Virus record (IMG/VR): IMGVR_UViG_3300027754_003710
Span: 1-31,630 of that record
DNA from: a virus
Reading direction: 5' to 3' (one strand)
Length of the DNA stretch: 31,630 nucleotides
Shown here: positions 23,104-30,381 of the stretch, one piece after another
How positions within the stretch are numbered: the stretch's first letter is position 1
How the letters are laid out: each line of letters opens with the position of its first letter
Program-made: the position numbers and the translations under genes
Notes under the pieces: generated by a model
What the model was told of the DNA's origin: nothing
The model's input: only the letters and a program-made list of their open reading frames with translations
Databases searched by the model: none

Positions 23104-24317
23104 TGTGAGATAAACCTTGTGGTTGGGTTAATACTTAGTAGTGCTTTCTTTAGTGACGCACCAATATTCCAGCTTAAAATTAGTGCATAAGGATTTTCGT
23201 ACTTTGCAAATTCTTCATCACCCAGAATAGGAATACGGCTAAGTGGTGTAAATTTGCCTTGCTTATGCGGTGAACTATCTGTGATGCAATGTATCAATGT
23301 ATGATCCAATCTATGCCAATTTAGCCAAGTATTAGCTTTGGCAGCAGCACCAACCCCGATTATCTTACTCGACTCAAATCTTCTCATTTTATAAAAATCC
23401 TGCAACCATCTATCACGTCTTGCTTGCATACCGTGTTGCATTATAACATAGGTATTGGGATCAAACAAGCCATTTTGAGTTTCTGTTGTTATAAATTGTT
23501 GCACATGATCCGGAATGCTATCAGTTGGACCTTTCTGTGCTGTTACACGTATACTTCCTCCATGATAAGCAACATGGTCAACATGGATAATACGCAAACC
23601 TGCTTGTGCTAAAAGATTCCATGCACTCTTAACAGTGAAATAACTAATATGTTCATGATAGATTTGATCAAACCTACCACTATCCACTGTATCGGCCCAA
23701 TATGGGAGTTCAAAAACAAAAACACCAGACTCGGATAGCATTTCTTTAACACCACGGGCAAAATCCACCGGATCATTTGCATGATTGAATACATTGTTGG
23801 CTATAATTAAATCTGCACCATGACCAATATCTTTACGTACTTGTGTTCCTACCTCTCCGGTGAAGACGGCATTTATGCATCGCATACCTTGTGCAGTTGC
23901 AATATCACACATATCCTTAGACGAATCAATACCCAATGTTTGCACGCCAGCACCACCAAATTGATTAAGTAGATAGCCATCATTGCTGCCGATTTCTATC
24001 ACTAATTTATGTGCAGGATACGTTTCCTTTAGTTGCGCAGCATATTCATCCCAATGTGTTCGTGCGAATTCCGAATTACTACTGGTATAGCTATAACCAT
24101 ATAGATTATACCGATCCTCGGCATTGCTAACATATCCGACCTGTACTTGTCCTGAATTGGAATTCAAATAAACTTCCAAAGGGAATACCGGTTCGGACAT
24201 ATGAAGCTGTGTGGATTTAACGAACGTATCAGCATAAGCATGTTGTCCAAGATCTAATATCTTGGTGACACTTTCACCACTAATCAGATCGTGTTCAAGT
24301 AATCGGCTGTGAGTCAT
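23100..24317 (-). CDS. Sugar C-methyltransferase-like protein (TylCIII/NovU type)
   Basis: A 405-aa protein with the three-part layout of NDP-sugar C-methyltransferases. The N-terminal segment (VTKILDLGQHAYADTF, 17-32) keeps the L-D-L-G...A-x-x-F of the zinc-domain start but lacks the preceding cysteines. The SAM domain has LVIEIGSNDGYLL (105-117) and IIANNVFNHANDP. YHEHISYF (219-226) is the conserved active-site segment. The C-terminal domain has IIGVGAAAKANTWLNW and DSSPHKQGKFTP, as in this family. These enzymes add a methyl group to C3 of a 4-keto sugar. AGGAG precedes the ATG. Loss of the zinc ligands is odd and worth checking. Confidence 0.75.
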   Translation of the reverse strand: MTHSRLLEHDLISGESVTKILDLGQHAYADTFVKSTQLHMSEPVFPLEVYLNSNSGQVQVGYVSNAEDRYNLYGYSYTSSNSEFARTHWDEYAAQLKETYPAHKLVIEIGSNDGYLLNQFGGAGVQTLGIDSSKDMCDIATAQGMRCINAVFTGEVGTQVRKDIGHGADLIIANNVFNHANDPVDFARGVKEMLSESGVFVFELPYWADTVDSGRFDQIYHEHISYFTVKSAWNLLAQAGLRIIHVDHVAYHGGSIRVTAQKGPTDSIPDHVQQFITTETQNGLFDPNTYVIMQHGMQARRDRWLQDFYKMRRFESSKIIGVGAAAKANTWLNWHRLDHTLIHCITDSSPHKQGKFTPLSRIPILGDEEFAKYENPYALILSWNIGASLKKALLSINPTTRFISQ

Positions 24318-24705
24318 TAGTTGCTCCTAGGTACGGGCCATTTTTAATTTCGTATATTCTGGTATCATCCTCTAACACTTGCATACTATGTCCACCACGA
24401 AATAATACAACACAATCTCCAGACATCAAGATATTTTCCGATATTTTATCGTGATTGAGATCAAATATTTCAGCACGTATTGAGCCAGATATCACTATCC
24501 ATGCTTCTTGTGTGCCGATGGTGTCTCTGACAATAGGTTTGTGCATATGAGATTTAACTACTTTTCCCTTTGCTAATGATAATGCACTTAGTTGTAAAAT
24601 CTCATCAACAGTGGAAGCATCATGCCTGCCAGCTTCCTTAAAGTTTGTTATCACTGTTGCGATCAATAGCTGCGGATCAACTTGACTATAAATTTGATTT
24701 ATCAT
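24295..24705 (-). CDS. Cupin-fold protein, WbuC-like
   Basis: A 136-aa protein from the ATG at 24705 (MINQIYSQVDPQLL), chosen because AGGGG stands nine bases upstream; a longer frame reaches 24774 but would overlap the glycosyltransferase end. KSHMHKPIVRDTIGTQEAWIVISGSIRAEIFDLN is cupin motif 1 (H, H, E), and GDCVVLFRGGHSMQVLEDDTRIYEIKNGPYLG is motif 2. This resembles small WbuC-type cupins in O-antigen clusters whose activity is poorly defined. It overlaps the C-methyltransferase by 23 nt. The role in the sugar pathway is inferred from position only. Confidence 0.6.
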   Translation of the reverse strand: MINQIYSQVDPQLLIATVITNFKEAGRHDASTVDEILQLSALSLAKGKVVKSHMHKPIVRDTIGTQEAWIVISGSIRAEIFDLNHDKISENILMSGDCVVLFRGGHSMQVLEDDTRIYEIKNGPYLGATNDSQPIT

Positions 24706-24757
24706 TATGAAATACCCCTGTTCAAGAATGTATGTACTGTATTTTTTAATCTCATGA

Positions 24758-25624
24758 TTAGTATTTGGCAGCACCTGCTAACAATGGATGCACAGTATCT
24801 AGCGGTGTGCTCATTACAAACTGTGCCATTTGTTTGTTGATATCGTTTTCTTTTAACTTAGCCCAGGGATATTGATCTCCTAATTTAACGTTCTCCCAAA
24901 AAGTTGTATCAATTCCTACAGACTTCATATAGTTTGCGATGTTTTCTGTCTCGACTATGCGCAGATTCACTGTGGCCATATGATGGAAATCACCTGGAGT
25001 ATCAAGATGACCCTCAAGTGCAACCCTTGCCTCAAAGGTACTATCGGTATTATTTCCAGTAAGGTCATGACGATCATGTGTGGCCCATACATCAATCCGC
25101 TGGAATATATCCAACATATAAGCTTGTTGACTTACCCATGCATCAATCATTTGGTGCGGGCTGTAGTGCTTAGTAACATCAATCCAGGCTTTTGGAATTA
25201 TAGGAAATATGCTATAAGGATGATCATTGTGTGTATGTAATGCCAATAACTTAAACTGTCCGGTATGAGCAGTAATAACTCGATCCCAGCCGGCCGAATC
25301 CATGATGGCATCATCATTCCAAGTCATTAACCAATCAGCGTCGGCATTAACAGCCAGGGCATTAAAATATTCATTAAGTCGGATGTATCCAACTGGTTCA
25401 AACTCCATGGCCATATACGCGATATCGTTTGCAATCAACCAGGGTTCAAGCTCATTTGTAAAATGATCACGCCCTATATCATCATCATTATCGAATGCCA
25501 GCAGTAGTTGTATTGATTTTGGATTTACTGCACGGTTGAATAGACTAATAACACTACGGCTTAATGCCGCAGTTCTGCCACGTGTGGGTAATAGGATTGC
25601 GATGCTATATTGATTTGTTGTCAT
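24758..25624 (-). CDS. GT-A glycosyltransferase-like protein
   Basis: A 288-aa protein. YSIAILLPTRGRTAALSRSVISLF (6-29) is the typical family 2 start, and ADADWLMTWNDDAIMDSAGWD (about 92-112) holds the nucleotide-sugar D-x-D-like acidic motif. LALHTHNDHPYSIFPIIPKAWID follows. The rest, with HDRHDLTGNNTDSTFEARV, lacks a well-known domain. It probably transfers a sugar made in this operon. It lies 4 nt after the nucleotide-sugar dehydrogenase and 52 nt before the cupin start. Donor and acceptor unknown. Confidence 0.65.
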   Translation of the reverse strand: MTTNQYSIAILLPTRGRTAALSRSVISLFNRAVNPKSIQLLLAFDNDDDIGRDHFTNELEPWLIANDIAYMAMEFEPVGYIRLNEYFNALAVNADADWLMTWNDDAIMDSAGWDRVITAHTGQFKLLALHTHNDHPYSIFPIIPKAWIDVTKHYSPHQMIDAWVSQQAYMLDIFQRIDVWATHDRHDLTGNNTDSTFEARVALEGHLDTPGDFHHMATVNLRIVETENIANYMKSVGIDTTFWENVKLGDQYPWAKLKENDINKQMAQFVMSTPLDTVHPLLAGAAKY

Positions 25625-25628
25625 ATAA

Positions 25629-26873
25629 TTAATTCTTTCTTTCTCGAGTATTACCGTAGTGAATCACTGTCATTCCTTCAACATCAGGATGCCGACGCCA
25701 AGGATCAACAATAATACTTCCTGTTGCAAATTCAAAATACTTTGTATCAACATAAACTTCGCCGGTATATCCATATGTGATCATGGTATTATGAGCCATT
25801 AAGATAACAGCAGCTTCATCAACACTTGCTACTGTATCCTGTTGATCATCAGCAAGTGGATCAACATACACAACCGAATGTCCGGCAGCGTTAATATAAT
25901 GTCCTATCAACATACTGTAGCTACCTGCACAATAAGCAACATCGGGTTTGTAGGCCTTACCATGTATGACTATAGGTAAATTACCATGTGCTTGGCTTTG
26001 TGCGATGAGAAACTTAGCTAAGTTTTCTGCCTGTACTTCTCTAGCAGACATGATAGTATCAAACATATCGTAGCCAACGTTGTATTCTTGTGCCAACCAA
26101 CGAAGTGCGATGTTATCACGTGGGTGGCAACTGCCAGCATCGCCCATGCCTGCTGTCATGTACTTTGGACCCATGATACGCATGGTGCTTTGTGCCAATG
26201 CATTGGTAACAACATCTACATTGATATTACCAATTTTAAGTGCAAAATCCTGTATCATATTAACCAAGCCTATCTTGGCTGATATAAAGGTATTATAAAA
26301 GATCTTGATTGCTTCGCATTCGTCCCAAGTACCAATCACATATCTAGGATTGTTTTCCATCAAGAGTTTATAAAGATTAACCAACCCCTGGATATCAGGA
26401 TGGTCAGCATATTCACCGCCAATAATGACCATTTCAGGATTGATCATATCCCATTTGATACTACCCATGGCAATGAGATACGGATTGTATAGAAGTTGAT
26501 GTTGTTTGAACAACATAGAAGCAAGTTGTTTCCTAACCGTGCCGGGCAATACAGTAGAGATCAACACCACACGTTTGGGAGTATCTGCGTGTTCGTTAAT
26601 TCGTATAAGTGTAGATTTAACTGCATCGTATCCAAAATCTCGTGGTTGAAGATGACTGGATGGAGTAGCACCATCATAGCCTGCCGCATGAGGAGTGGGT
26701 ACAGCTATGAATATCCAGTCAGATTTCTTTATTACTTCTGCAACTGTATCGCAAATTATCACACTTTTGCTGCGTCTTGGAAAGGGATCGTATCCACGAA
26801 CAGTATAGTGTTCGGCAAATACTTCAGCACAATCAAGACCAAGTTTTCCCAGGCCGATAAATCCAATATTCAT
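25629..26873 (-). CDS. UDP-glucose/GDP-mannose-type 6-dehydrogenase
   Basis: A 414-aa nucleotide-sugar dehydrogenase. MNIGFIGLGKLG is the NAD-binding G-x-G-x-x-G, WIFIAVPTPHAAGYD the conserved V-x-T-P block, VLISTVLPGTVR the S-T-V-x-P-G-T segment, and ECEAIKIFYNTFISAKIGLVNMIQ the catalytic-lysine helix (K190). The thiol nucleophile is C249 in GMGDAGSCHPRD, in the family position G-G-S-C-x-P-K-D. GKAYKPDVAY near 315-324 and the C-terminal domain complete the fold. The family makes UDP-glucuronate, GDP-mannuronate or similar uronic acids by two oxidations. Exact substrate not decidable. No Shine-Dalgarno was noted. It is the first gene of the sugar operon, 43 nt after QueD. Confidence 0.8.
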   Translation of the reverse strand: MNIGFIGLGKLGLDCAEVFAEHYTVRGYDPFPRRSKSVIICDTVAEVIKKSDWIFIAVPTPHAAGYDGATPSSHLQPRDFGYDAVKSTLIRINEHADTPKRVVLISTVLPGTVRKQLASMLFKQHQLLYNPYLIAMGSIKWDMINPEMVIIGGEYADHPDIQGLVNLYKLLMENNPRYVIGTWDECEAIKIFYNTFISAKIGLVNMIQDFALKIGNINVDVVTNALAQSTMRIMGPKYMTAGMGDAGSCHPRDNIALRWLAQEYNVGYDMFDTIMSAREVQAENLAKFLIAQSQAHGNLPIVIHGKAYKPDVAYCAGSYSMLIGHYINAAGHSVVYVDPLADDQQDTVASVDEAAVILMAHNTMITYGYTGEVYVDTKYFEFATGSIIVDPWRRHPDVEGMTVIHYGNTRERKN

Positions 26874-26915
26874 AGAGTGTGTATATTTAAGTGAATAACA
26901 GCCTGGGTGATAAAT

Positions 26916-27434
26916 TTATTCAAGGCCTTCAAATAAGTTTTCGTTCCATTCTCTATGACCCTGTCTAAACGCCATATTGCTTTGTGTTTCGCGGACTTCG
27001 ACTCTATAGCACCACAGTCGTTGTGCTTCGCCTTCACCCAAATAATCAGGGATATAAATCGCGTTTACATATCTGTAAAGCATATCGCTAAGACCTTCAC
27101 AACCTAATCGAGGTAGTACTACGATCTTGGCCATTTTCTTAGCTTCGAGCAATTTGTATGTTTCCATTTCTGGATCGTCAGCAGCCACAATAAGTGTATG
27201 GTCGAACTGATCCTCCAGGGTTTTCTCTAGTTCTTTCAACCCACCATAATCAGCTGCCCAATTACGAACATCTAAGTTATCAGTACCAAAGAAGAATTTC
27301 ATACTAAAACTATAACCATGTATTAGGTTACAATGTGAATCGGCTCTCCATTGTCGATATGCACATGGAAATGCATCGTGAAATTCTTTAGTACTTGTGT
27401 ATTTGTAAACTACCGGTGTGTTAAATTGTGCCAT
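26916..27434 (-). CDS. queD: 6-carboxy-tetrahydropterin synthase-like protein (QueD)
   Basis: A 172-aa protein of the 6-pyruvoyl-tetrahydropterin synthase fold. RQWRADSHCNLIHGYSFSMKFFF (27-49) holds catalytic C35 and H39, and FDHTLIV (D78, H79) and VEVRET (E146/E149) are the other conserved sites. The usual H-G-H zinc pair is H-G-Y and the F-x-A-A-H start is FHDAFP, so the zinc site is changed; I recall the same R-Q-W-R-A-D-S-H-C form in other phage QueD-like proteins. It would convert dihydroneopterin triphosphate to 6-carboxy-tetrahydropterin for QueE. A TTGATA-17-TATAAC promoter and GGAG precede it. Confidence 0.8.
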   Translation of the reverse strand: MAQFNTPVVYKYTSTKEFHDAFPCAYRQWRADSHCNLIHGYSFSMKFFFGTDNLDVRNWAADYGGLKELEKTLEDQFDHTLIVAADDPEMETYKLLEAKKMAKIVVLPRLGCEGLSDMLYRYVNAIYIPDYLGEGEAQRLWCYRVEVRETQSNMAFRQGHREWNENLFEGLE

Positions 27435-27447
27435 GTTATTCTCCTAT

Positions 27448-27476
27448 GTTATAGCATAGACGGCAGAATTTATCAA
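27448..27476 (-). promoter_or_regulatory. Sigma70 promoter (TTGATA-17-TATAAC)
   Basis: The minus strand has TTGATA (27476-27471), 17 nt, and TATAAC (27453-27448), two bases from consensus overall, then GGAG and the QueD ATG at 27434. The start of transcription would be very near the Shine-Dalgarno, so the leader is short. Confidence 0.6.
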
Positions 27477-27506
27477 GCGGGAATGACGTCAAGACCGCTG
27501 TAATAC

Positions 27507-27674
27507 TTATTTAGTTGGACTAGTATTGCTAAACGCTACCTGCGCCCAACCAATTACGGCAACTAACCAACCAATTGCAGCCCCATCAGATTCTCCAAAT
27601 TGCAATAATATCACAAGATTAGCAAGGCATGATACAACAATAAGCCAATCAAGATACCAATTTATATTCTTCAT
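27507..27674 (-). CDS. Small two-helix membrane protein
   Basis: A 55-aa protein with two hydrophobic stretches, NWYLDWLIVVSCLANLVILL and AAIGWLVAVIGWAQVAF, joined by an acidic turn (GESDG). A membrane role is evident; function is not. The ATG lies inside the end of the HIT gene, overlapping by 26 nt, and QueD begins about 70 nt downstream. A TAAATAAG box at the stop codon could be a promoter remnant. It may be a small inner-membrane phage protein. Confidence 0.5.
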   Translation of the reverse strand: MKNINWYLDWLIVVSCLANLVILLQFGESDGAAIGWLVAVIGWAQVAFSNTSPTK

Positions 27675-28041
27675 TTTTATAATTTCCCTGTGTGGGTATT
27701 ACATGTCGAACGCCACCGCGTGGATCGGGCATATCATCCGTTCTTCGCGGTATCATATGCACATGTGGATACATTATTGTTTGTCCGGCTGTGATTCCAA
27801 CATTTTGTCCAACGTTAAATCCCTCCCACTTGTTGGCTGAGATGCCATTGATTCCCCATTGATATGCAGCTTTGTAACAGGCCATGAGATTGACGTGCGA
27901 CTCTTGGGTAGGCACAAATAGCAAATGGCCTTTTGTGACTGGAAACCCATCACAGAAGATCCAGAATTCTTCACAACGGTATTCGATTTCTTTCCAAGGA
28001 GCAATCCCATTTATTAGTGCCTTTTCTAAGTTAGTTGACAT
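27649..28041 (-). CDS. HIT-family nucleotide-binding protein
   Basis: A 130-aa protein. FWIFCDGFPVTKGHLLFVPTQESHVNLM (26-53) is the HIT N-terminal block (G-H-x-L-x-x-P), GFNVGQNVGITAGQTIMYPHVHMIPRR (74-100) the core, with H93 and catalytic-position H95. The third histidine of H-x-H-x-H is I97. HIT proteins hydrolyse or transfer nucleotide conjugates such as dinucleoside polyphosphates or adenylated acids. The start overlaps the end of the PP-loop gene by 11 nt. Pairing with a PP-loop adenylating enzyme may be meaningful, as HIT proteins can clear adenylated intermediates, but that is inference. Confidence 0.75.
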   Translation of the reverse strand: MSTNLEKALINGIAPWKEIEYRCEEFWIFCDGFPVTKGHLLFVPTQESHVNLMACYKAAYQWGINGISANKWEGFNVGQNVGITAGQTIMYPHVHMIPRRTDDMPDPRGGVRHVIPTQGNYKNEEYKLVS

Positions 28042-28894
28042 TATTATCTTTCGATGAAAGAACTATTGTACTACAGTTTAACATATCATGCAAGAACTTT
28101 TCTCTCCTAACTTTAATACATTTTAAATTAGAATCTTTAATTAATCGTATGTGCAATAACTTAAATTTTTCGTATTCTTCAGTGGACATTATTTTGCTAC
28201 GACCAGGAATTTTATATAGATTTGTTTTTGCCAACTGTGTATTTTTATCATATTCGATAGAATTAACTAATGAAAACAACATATCAGGGGTGTATGAAAA
28301 AAAAGCCCCTGGATGAGTGTTACCAAAGCTAACAGTTAGATAGTGATCATTCTCTTCAAATTCTAAAATAGAACCCATTGGGCAATCATAATCATTTGAA
28401 TTCGAAAATGGTTCGCCGGCTCCGGTAATAAGTGCTCCGTTATTCTTCTCAACAAATTCAGCAGCTAAATGCGTCGTTAATGCAATCGACGATCGTAATT
28501 TTAATTCTTTACCAAATTGCAATAATTTAGATAGATATACGTTTTCGTGAGTTATATAATCTAAAATAATTGGAGAAATGTTATTTTTATCACAAAAATG
28601 TTTAGCAAACCAAACTTCTCCAATGTTTCCTCTTGTGCAAATAATAATTGTAGTGAAGGGAATATTATTACGTAAAAATACCGTAGCAACATATTCACTA
28701 TCAAGACCGCCACTTAAACAAATATACAAATTTTGATATGTGTTAGCAATAAGTTTTGCTGTTTGATCACTGGCAAGAACAAAATCAGTTACAAGTGGGG
28801 TCGCCGGAATTGATAATGTGGCTTCATACGGAATTTCTCTATTGTTTAGCCCTTTTTTAAGATTGATATCAAACCAATTATTATGCCCTGGCAT
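28031..28894 (-). CDS. PP-loop ATPase (asparagine-synthase-like)
   Basis: A 287-aa protein. NLYICLSGGLDSEYVATVFLR (55-75) is the PP-loop S-G-G-L-D-S. FTTIIICTRGNIGEVWFAKHFCDKNNI continues as in the synthetase domain, and NGALITGAGEPFSNSNDYD holds the second conserved acidic and G-x-G region. It differs from QueC, which has a C-terminal zinc site and Y-S-G-Y-P-D-C-R, neither found here, so it is not an obvious fourth enzyme of the preQ0 pathway, although it lies six bases after FolE. It may adenylate a sugar or amino acid. A diverged PP-loop protein is at 2943-4127. Confidence 0.65.
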   Translation of the reverse strand: MPGHNNWFDINLKKGLNNREIPYEATLSIPATPLVTDFVLASDQTAKLIANTYQNLYICLSGGLDSEYVATVFLRNNIPFTTIIICTRGNIGEVWFAKHFCDKNNISPIILDYITHENVYLSKLLQFGKELKLRSSIALTTHLAAEFVEKNNGALITGAGEPFSNSNDYDCPMGSILEFEENDHYLTVSFGNTHPGAFFSYTPDMLFSLVNSIEYDKNTQLAKTNLYKIPGRSKIMSTEEYEKFKLLHIRLIKDSNLKCIKVRREKFLHDMLNCSTIVLSSKDNNVN

Positions 28895-28900
28895 ATCAAC

Positions 28901-29752
28901 TTATCCATGCCCCTTCATACTAAGGCAAATGTCATAAAACTCCTTCTTCAATGCGGGATCAGTCGCAAATGCACCAAGCATGATAGCTGTAGTCATATCA
29001 CTTTCGTGTTCCCTTACACCACGTTGTGTCATACAATGATGCTCAGCTTTAACAACGATTGCAATATTTTCAGTCTTGGCATACTTCTTTAATGCGTCAG
29101 CAATCTGTGTAGTCATTTCTTCTTGAATCTGTGGACGTTCGCAGATGTGATGCACAAGCCTATTAAACTTGCTAAGACCAATCACTTCATCCTCCGGCAC
29201 AATACCAACCCAGCAACTACCTACGATATTCTGGAAATGATGTGCGCAGGTTGACCTAATACTAATAGGGCCAGCTGTGTATAGACTCTTATAACCCATG
29301 TTAGGAAAGGCAGTAATTTTGGGCACAGCACGATATCGCCCACTGAATGTTTCTTTTACAAACATCTTGGCCACACGGCGTGCAGTTTCGCGTGTGTTAT
29401 GATCATTGTCTGTGTCAATAACCAAGCTATTCAACACACCCTGAAACTTCTCAGCTACTTCATCTACAAGGATTTCAATCTCATGGTCATTAATAAATTC
29501 AGAGATGTTATCATTACTGCGAAAGCTTGTATTTGCTTGTTGTATACGTTCTCGTATTACTTGACTTAGCGGTTTACCTTGTTGCATAATACTTTCCTTT
29601 AATGTAGTAAGATCTGTTGCTGCACCATGTTCTTGTTTAAGTTTTTCCAATTCTGCGTTATCTTCAACATCATACCATGCTGGTGCAAATATTTTTGATG
29701 GTTCGTTAGGAAATGGAAAATCGGATTTGAATATAAATTTTTTGTTAGACAT
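28901..29752 (-). CDS. folE: GTP cyclohydrolase I with N-terminal extension
   Basis: A 283-aa protein whose last ~190 residues are GTP cyclohydrolase I, making 7,8-dihydroneopterin triphosphate for the deazaguanine or folate pathway. Zinc ligands: C169, H171 or H172 (STCAHHF) and C240 (AEHHCMTQRGV). Other conserved blocks are GLSKFNRLV (192-200) and RPQIQEEMTTQIADAL (206-221). The N-terminal ~85 residues (FPFPNEPSKIFAPAWYDVED, charged) are extra compared with bacterial FolE (~220 aa) and have no known domain. GGAG precedes the ATG and a TTGACT-17-TATAAT promoter lies 19 nt above it. Placed with QueD, it supports phage deazaguanine synthesis. Confidence 0.92.
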   Translation of the reverse strand: MSNKKFIFKSDFPFPNEPSKIFAPAWYDVEDNAELEKLKQEHGAATDLTTLKESIMQQGKPLSQVIRERIQQANTSFRSNDNISEFINDHEIEILVDEVAEKFQGVLNSLVIDTDNDHNTRETARRVAKMFVKETFSGRYRAVPKITAFPNMGYKSLYTAGPISIRSTCAHHFQNIVGSCWVGIVPEDEVIGLSKFNRLVHHICERPQIQEEMTTQIADALKKYAKTENIAIVVKAEHHCMTQRGVREHESDMTTAIMLGAFATDPALKKEFYDICLSMKGHG

Positions 29753-29770
29753 GTATTATCTCCAAGTTGT

Positions 29771-29799
29771 ATTATACTGTATTTAGACCTGTAAGTCAA
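29771..29799 (-). promoter_or_regulatory. Sigma70 promoter (TTGACT-17-TATAAT)
   Basis: The minus strand has TTGACT (29799-29794), 17 nt, then TATAAT (29776-29771), one base from consensus. It lies in the 50-nt gap between the aminotransferase and FolE, and faces FolE. Confidence 0.75.
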
Positions 29800-29802
29800 T
29801 AG

Positions 29803-30381
29803 TTATGGAAATATTTGTAATAATCTACAATCTGGATATTCTACATGTTTGGAAGGGCCACCAGCTGTGGGTAATAATTCTAAAGCACGGACAGCTTCTT
29901 CTATGGTAGGACGATAATGATAGCCAATTGGAAATGTTTTTTGAGTTTCCCAGGGCGATATATTAAGATCTCTGCCATCACTACGCTGTTTTATCATGTA
30001 ATTGTATGCTGCTGCGTCATCAAGCAAGATGGAACCACCACGTCCGATCTCTAACGGTTTGGTATATCCAAAACTCAGACATTGCATTTGCCCTGCACGA
30101 TACATCCCTGCTTCCAACCGTCGAGCACTATCCCATATTCTTGTGTTATGGAATTGATATTCACCAATCCAATCTTGATCGATCATTTGGAAGTCAATAT
30201 CCAGTTTACGCATCAACATAGGTATGCTGAGATAAGTTTTAGCAGCAAACTCACAAAAATCAACTTCATCATACCGTAAACATAACTCTATAGCATGGGT
30301 GCAACAATCGGTCATTATTGCATATGGAGCACCGGTGTATGCAGCAAGAGCCTGTTCAAATTTTAGTATAGGACTAAACAT
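29803..30381 (-). CDS. Short DegT/DnrJ/EryC1-type aminotransferase-like protein
   Basis: A 192-aa protein from the ATG at 30381 (MFSPILKFEQALAAYTGAPY), which overlaps the GalE stop by 8 nt; an extension to 30405 lies inside galE. AIMTDCCTHAIELCLRY is the cofactor-phosphate block, IWDSARRL the aspartate that contacts the PLP ring nitrogen (D84), and SFGYTKPLEIGRGGSILLDD the catalytic lysine (K108). DegT enzymes are usually ~370 aa; this ends soon after the large-domain core, so it is half-length, with no frameshift visible. It may be an active minimal form or a degenerate one. The fragment at 11295-11441 is related. It would aminate a 4-keto sugar. Confidence 0.7.
   Translation of the reverse strand: MFSPILKFEQALAAYTGAPYAIMTDCCTHAIELCLRYDEVDFCEFAAKTYLSIPMLMRKLDIDFQMIDQDWIGEYQFHNTRIWDSARRLEAGMYRAGQMQCLSFGYTKPLEIGRGGSILLDDAAAYNYMIKQRSDGRDLNISPWETQKTFPIGYHYRPTIEEAVRALELLPTAGGPSKHVEYPDCRLLQIFP

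Noticed and set aside
28031-28894. Identity as QueC
   Set aside because: The PP-loop S-G-G-L-D-S is shared, but the QueC zinc cysteines and the Y-S-G-Y-P-D-C-R segment are missing.
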